The position numbers were made by a program, and so were the translations under genes. Shown here one piece after another: positions 6,950 through 8,536 of a DNA stretch of 8,536 nt. This DNA comes from an uncultured Fastidiosipila sp. (GTDB taxonomy: Bacteria > Bacillota > Clostridia > Saccharofermentanales > Fastidiosipilaceae). The notes beneath the pieces are model-generated. The model was given only the letters and a program-made list of their open reading frames with translations, was not told the DNA's origin and made no database searches. The stretch is taken from assembly GCA_938014865.1 (NCBI GenBank), contig CALLQJ010000020.1:1-8536 (forward strand). The letters run 5' to 3'. Each line of letters opens with the position of its first letter. Position 1 is the first letter of the stretch.

Positions 6950-6976
6950 GGAGGAAAAGCTATGCTTTTTGTCTGA
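6950..6976 (+). other. Strong ribosome binding site before a four-codon frame
   Basis: GGAGG (6950-6954) lies seven bases before an ATG at 6962 that encodes only MLFV and a stop. AAAAGC and GCTTTT (6955-6960, 6964-6969) form an inverted repeat around TAT. It may be a relic of a gene start, a leader peptide, or chance. Confidence 0.25.
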
Positions 6977-7016
6977 ATTTGTCGGCTTTTCATGCTCGGC
7001 CGTTAAGACATTTTTT

Positions 7017-7041
7017 ATACACTGAAAATCATGAGAGGGTT
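7017..7041. repeat. Left direct repeat flanking the recombinase gene
   Basis: ATGAGAGGGTT (7031-7041) recurs exactly at 7817-7827 on the other side of the gene. In both copies a CACTG lies five or six bases upstream, and an ATGC followed closely by ATAA or a near version lies downstream. The left copy precedes the recombinase ribosome binding site. Confidence 0.5.
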
Positions 7042-7057
7042 AATATGCGATAAAAAC

Positions 7058-7066
7058 GGAGGTGAT
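7058..7066 (+). promoter_or_regulatory. Ribosome binding site that fixes the recombinase start
   Basis: GGAGGTGAT is a near-perfect anti-16S match with seven bases between GGAGG and the ATG at 7070. This favours 7070 over the in-frame ATG at 7031, where the added residues (MRGLICDKNGGDR) are simply the translated ribosome binding site region. Confidence 0.85.
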
Positions 7067-7069
7067 CGT

Positions 7070-7660
7070 ATGGATATCTTCGGATATGCCAGAGTATCAA
7101 CCGCAGAACAGTGTATTGACCGTCAGACCGACGCCTTGAAAAAAGCGGGGGTCAAAGAAGGCTTTCTCTTTATTGATAAAAAGAGCGGAGCGGATTTTAA
7201 TCGGCCGGCCTATCAAAAAATGCTTAAGCTGCTGAAGGAGGGGGATCTCCTGCTCATACTGAGCATTGACCGGCTGGGCCGAAACTACCGCGAAATTCTC
7301 AAAGAGTGGCGGCGCTTGCGGGAAGATTTGAAAGTCAATATCCGTATTTTGGATATGCCGGTGCTCAACACGGATCGTGAGGATGATTTAATATCGGAAT
7401 TGATTTCGGATATCGTCCTGCAGCTTCTGAGCTATGTCGTACAGACGGAACGAGATTTCCTTCTGCAGCGGCAAAAAGAAGGCATCGCCGCAGCGAAACG
7501 CCGAGGGGTATCTTTCGGCAGGCCGCGCCTGGACATTCCGCCGGGTTTTGAAGGCTTGAAAAAACGCTGGGAAAAACATGAAATCAGCGCCCGGGAGGCT
7601 GCAGAAGTTTTAGATGTTTCGCATACTACTTTTCTGCGCTGGGTACATAATGCGGAATAA
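7070..7660 (+). CDS. Small serine recombinase (resolvase/invertase family)
   Basis: 196 residues, the size of Tn3-type resolvases and Hin-type invertases. It catalyses site-specific DNA strand exchange through a covalent 5'-phosphoserine link, cutting with a two-base stagger. Ser10 in YARVST is the nucleophile, with Arg8 beside it. The second active-site cluster is SIDRLGRNY (65-73) with Arg68 and Arg71. The ERDFLLQRQKEGIAAAKRRG segment (127-146) is the long dimer helix, followed by SFGRPR and a C-terminal helix-turn-helix (about 172-193). All key residues are intact, so the enzyme should be active. It stands alone with no transposase, cargo gene or phage gene nearby, and no convincing promoter was found. 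Flanking direct repeats and a 36-bp palindrome 43 bp downstream are candidate target sites. Whether it acts as invertase, resolvase or mobile-unit integrase cannot be decided here. Confidence 0.93.
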   Translation: MDIFGYARVSTAEQCIDRQTDALKKAGVKEGFLFIDKKSGADFNRPAYQKMLKLLKEGDLLLILSIDRLGRNYREILKEWRRLREDLKVNIRILDMPVLNTDREDDLISELISDIVLQLLSYVVQTERDFLLQRQKEGIAAAKRRGVSFGRPRLDIPPGFEGLKKRWEKHEISAREAAEVLDVSHTTFLRWVHNAE

Positions 7661-7703
7661 AGTGAGAAAATAAAAGCTTATACGAAGCGGAAATCAAGAT
7701 GTA

Positions 7704-7739
7704 AAAATGGAATATATAGCAGGCTATATATTCCATTTT
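7704..7739. repeat. 36-bp palindrome with a two-base centre
   Basis: The arms AAAATGGAATATATAGC (7704-7720) and GCTATATATTCCATTTT (7723-7739) are exact inverted copies of 17 bp around AG. A TGTAA at 7700-7704 can also pair with TTACA at 7745-7749. The symmetry with a two-base centre is that of a serine-recombinase crossover site. As RNA it would be a long hairpin ending in TTTT, so it could instead be the recombinase terminator. Confidence 0.8.
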
Positions 7740-7740
7740 G

Positions 7741-7770
7741 AATATTACATTTTTTCGCGCTAATATTACA
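7741..7770. repeat. Paired AATATTACA direct repeats
   Basis: AATATTACA occurs at 7741-7749 and 7762-7770, 21 bp apart (two helical turns), each followed by a T-rich run. They sit directly beside the palindrome and could be accessory protein-binding subsites. Confidence 0.5.
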
Positions 7771-7805
7771 ATTTTAAGTCATAACAGGCTGTTTCAGCCG
7801 TATTT

Positions 7806-7837
7806 CCACTGTTTTTATGAGAGGGTTCATGCATAAT
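7806..7837. repeat. Right direct repeat flanking the recombinase gene
   Basis: ATGAGAGGGTT (7817-7827) is an exact copy of 7031-7041 in the same orientation, with CACTG five bases upstream and ATGCATAA downstream. The two copies are 786 bp apart and enclose only the recombinase gene and its palindrome. Confidence 0.5.
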
Positions 7838-8051
7838 TATTAGTAACTTTAAGCCTGCTTTTTGTTCCGTTTTCTTCTGCCGGGCGAAACAACACCTGTT
7901 TTCGCCTGCTTAGCCGGTAAGAATAATTTCAGAAATTCCGGATTTCGGCGTGCAGTTAAGCCGTGTCCGAAGCCTAAAGGAAAGAGGCAAAGAAGCGAGA
8001 AGCAGCAAAATCTGCGAAATAAAGGTCCGCTGAGAAGATTTTCCTCGGCTC

Positions 8052-8080
8052 TTGTCACTGCCAAATTCCTGTGATATAAT
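8052..8080 (+). promoter_or_regulatory. Strong promoter of tRNA-Gln
   Basis: TTGTCA (8052-8057), a 17-bp spacer and a perfect TATAAT (8075-8080) with an extended TG (8072-8073). A 12-bp perfect palindrome, GTGAACGTTCAC (8082-8093), lies over the predicted start. Confidence 0.88.
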
Positions 8081-8115
8081 CGTGAACGTTCACTCGGCAT
8101 TTGCCGGGCGGATTC

Positions 8116-8189
8116 TGCCGATTAGTGTAATGGTAGCACACCTGACTCTGGATCAGTCTGTAAAGGTTCAAATCCTTTATCGGCAGCCA
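8116..8189 (+). tRNA. tRNA-Gln, anticodon CTG
   Basis: A 74-base cloverleaf with encoded CCA. The acceptor TGCCGAT pairs fully with ATCGGCA; U1:A72 and discriminator G73 are glutamine identity features. The D-stem is GTGT/GCAC. The anticodon stem CCTGA/TCAGT has a C27-U43 mismatch and carries loop CTCTGGA, anticodon CTG, reading CAG. The T-stem AAAGG/CCTTT holds TTCAAAT. It is a single-gene unit with its own promoter and terminator. As a C34 isoacceptor its codon overlaps that of a TTG tRNA-Gln expected elsewhere in the genome. Confidence 0.96.
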
Positions 8190-8190
8190 T

Positions 8191-8220
8191 AAGAGCCCCG
8201 AAAGCATCGGGGCTTTTTTT
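8191..8220 (+). terminator. Terminator after tRNA-Gln
   Basis: AGCCCCGA (8194-8201) pairs with TCGGGGCT (8207-8214) around AAGCA, and seven T follow (8214-8220). It starts almost directly after the CCA end and separates the tRNA from the convergent gene on the right. Confidence 0.92.
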
Positions 8221-8253
8221 GTCTCTTTTAAAATTTTAAAAAATCAGCTGTCT

Positions 8254-8536
8254 TCAGAAGGCCGGACAAATGCAAGCCGGCTGCGGGACTTCCAAAGCCT
8301 CCCTGCGCTCCGTCAAACGGCGCGCCCGGCGGTCAATAGCCATCAGAGAAATGCAATCGCTTTTGAGATTGGCCAAAAGCAGGAATTCATGATCTCCCGC
8401 GGAAGCATAACGGAGGTCCCGGCAATGCTTGAAGGAAGACTTGGCGAGATCAAAGTGCCGCAGGCCGTCCCGGATATCAAAGCAGCGGATCGTTTCATCC
8501 CCGCGGTTGGAACAAAAAAGAAGGCTCATGGCATCG
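8254..8536 (-). CDS. Lactonase-type beta-propeller protein, C-terminal part
   Basis: The frame is open from the right edge to the TGA at 8254-8256, giving 93 visible residues; the start lies outside the window, and the ATG at 8529 is an internal Met (the codons before it continue Asp-Ala). The pattern fits the last blades of the seven-bladed lactonase family that includes 6-phosphogluconolactonase of the Pgl/YkgB type: LLFCSNRGDETIRCFDI corresponds to the usual blade-start SNRG.DSI..F, and FLLLANLKSDCISLMAID to the next. Family members hydrolyse 6-phosphogluconolactone in the oxidative pentose phosphate route, but many are of unknown substrate. Some usual positions differ (Cys in FCSNRG and LKSDC). 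The gene converges on tRNA-Gln, and I see no good terminator for its own strand. Confidence 0.72.
   Translation of the reverse strand, partial: DAMSLLFCSNRGDETIRCFDIRDGLRHFDLAKSSFKHCRDLRYASAGDHEFLLLANLKSDCISLMAIDRRARRLTERREALEVPQPACICPAF

Larger units (their letters stand above)
7661..8051. other. Gene-free region after the recombinase
   Basis: No convincing gene. The first 170 bases are AT-rich and hold the palindrome, the AATATTACA pair, a small hairpin (GGCTG at 7787-7791, CAGCC at 7795-7799) and the right copy of the flanking direct repeat. From about 7850 on, two overlapping short frames on opposite strands (7862-8074 plus, 7849-8100 minus) lack ribosome binding sites and familiar motifs and run into the tRNA-Gln promoter. 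Confidence 0.5.

Noticed and set aside
7031..7069. ATG at 7031 as the recombinase start
   Set aside because: The extra 13 codons cover the near-perfect GGAGGTGAT ribosome binding site, and family proteins begin just before the YARVST motif, matching 7070.
7849..8100. Possible small gene on the minus strand between recombinase and tRNA-Gln
   Set aside because: It starts inside the tRNA-Gln promoter region, has no ribosome binding site and no recognisable motif. A similar frame exists on the opposite strand (7862-8074).
1..8536. CRISPR array, prophage, insertion sequence or toxin-antitoxin pair
   Set aside because: No regularly spaced repeats, transposase, phage structural gene or paired small genes were seen. 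The serine recombinase is the only mobility-type gene.

Overview
The window looks like chromosomal DNA of a low-to-mid GC Bacillota, most likely a Clostridia-type anaerobe. Four things suggest this: a YugP-type membrane zinc peptidase, strong AG-rich ribosome binding sites with sigma-A-type promoters, a small serine recombinase of a kind I associate with clostridial genomes, and tRNA genes that encode their own CCA. No species can be named from the sequence alone.

Layout, left to right. (1) 1-2243 (+): the 3' part of a large gene for a membrane-anchored surface protein: acidic start, long Pro/Gln-rich tract, Lys-rich stop, one membrane helix, then about 450 acidic, aromatic-rich residues outside the cell that seem to hold repeated modules. 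Its reading frame is open to the left edge. (2) 2287-2988 (+): a YugP-like zinc metallopeptidase, 43 bp downstream and probably co-transcribed, followed by a hairpin terminator. (3) 3157-3232 (+): tRNA-Ala(CGC) with its own promoter and terminator. (4) 3485-5347 (+): thpR (RNA 2',3'-cyclic phosphodiesterase) and metY (O-acetylhomoserine sulfhydrylase), 30 bp apart and closed by a strong terminator. (5) 5423-5780: an AT-rich regulatory region with a good promoter, a perfect 16-bp palindrome and a second dyad over the predicted start site. It serves (6) 5781-6812 (+): a medium-chain zinc alcohol/polyol dehydrogenase without the structural-zinc cysteines. (7) 7070-7660 (+): a small serine recombinase. 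It is flanked by direct repeats of ATGAGAGGGTT and followed by a 36-bp palindrome with a 2-bp centre and a pair of 9-bp direct repeats. (8) 8116-8189 (+): tRNA-Gln(CTG) with promoter and terminator. (9) 8254-8536 (-): the C-terminal end of a lactonase-type beta-propeller protein that runs off the right edge.

Most of the window is housekeeping: translation, sulfur amino acid synthesis, RNA end processing and carbon metabolism. Both tRNAs have C at the wobble position. The part that most deserves a second look is the lone serine recombinase and the ordered repeats around it (about 7017-7840). These resemble a recombination site or a minimal mobile unit, although the palindrome could equally be a terminator.
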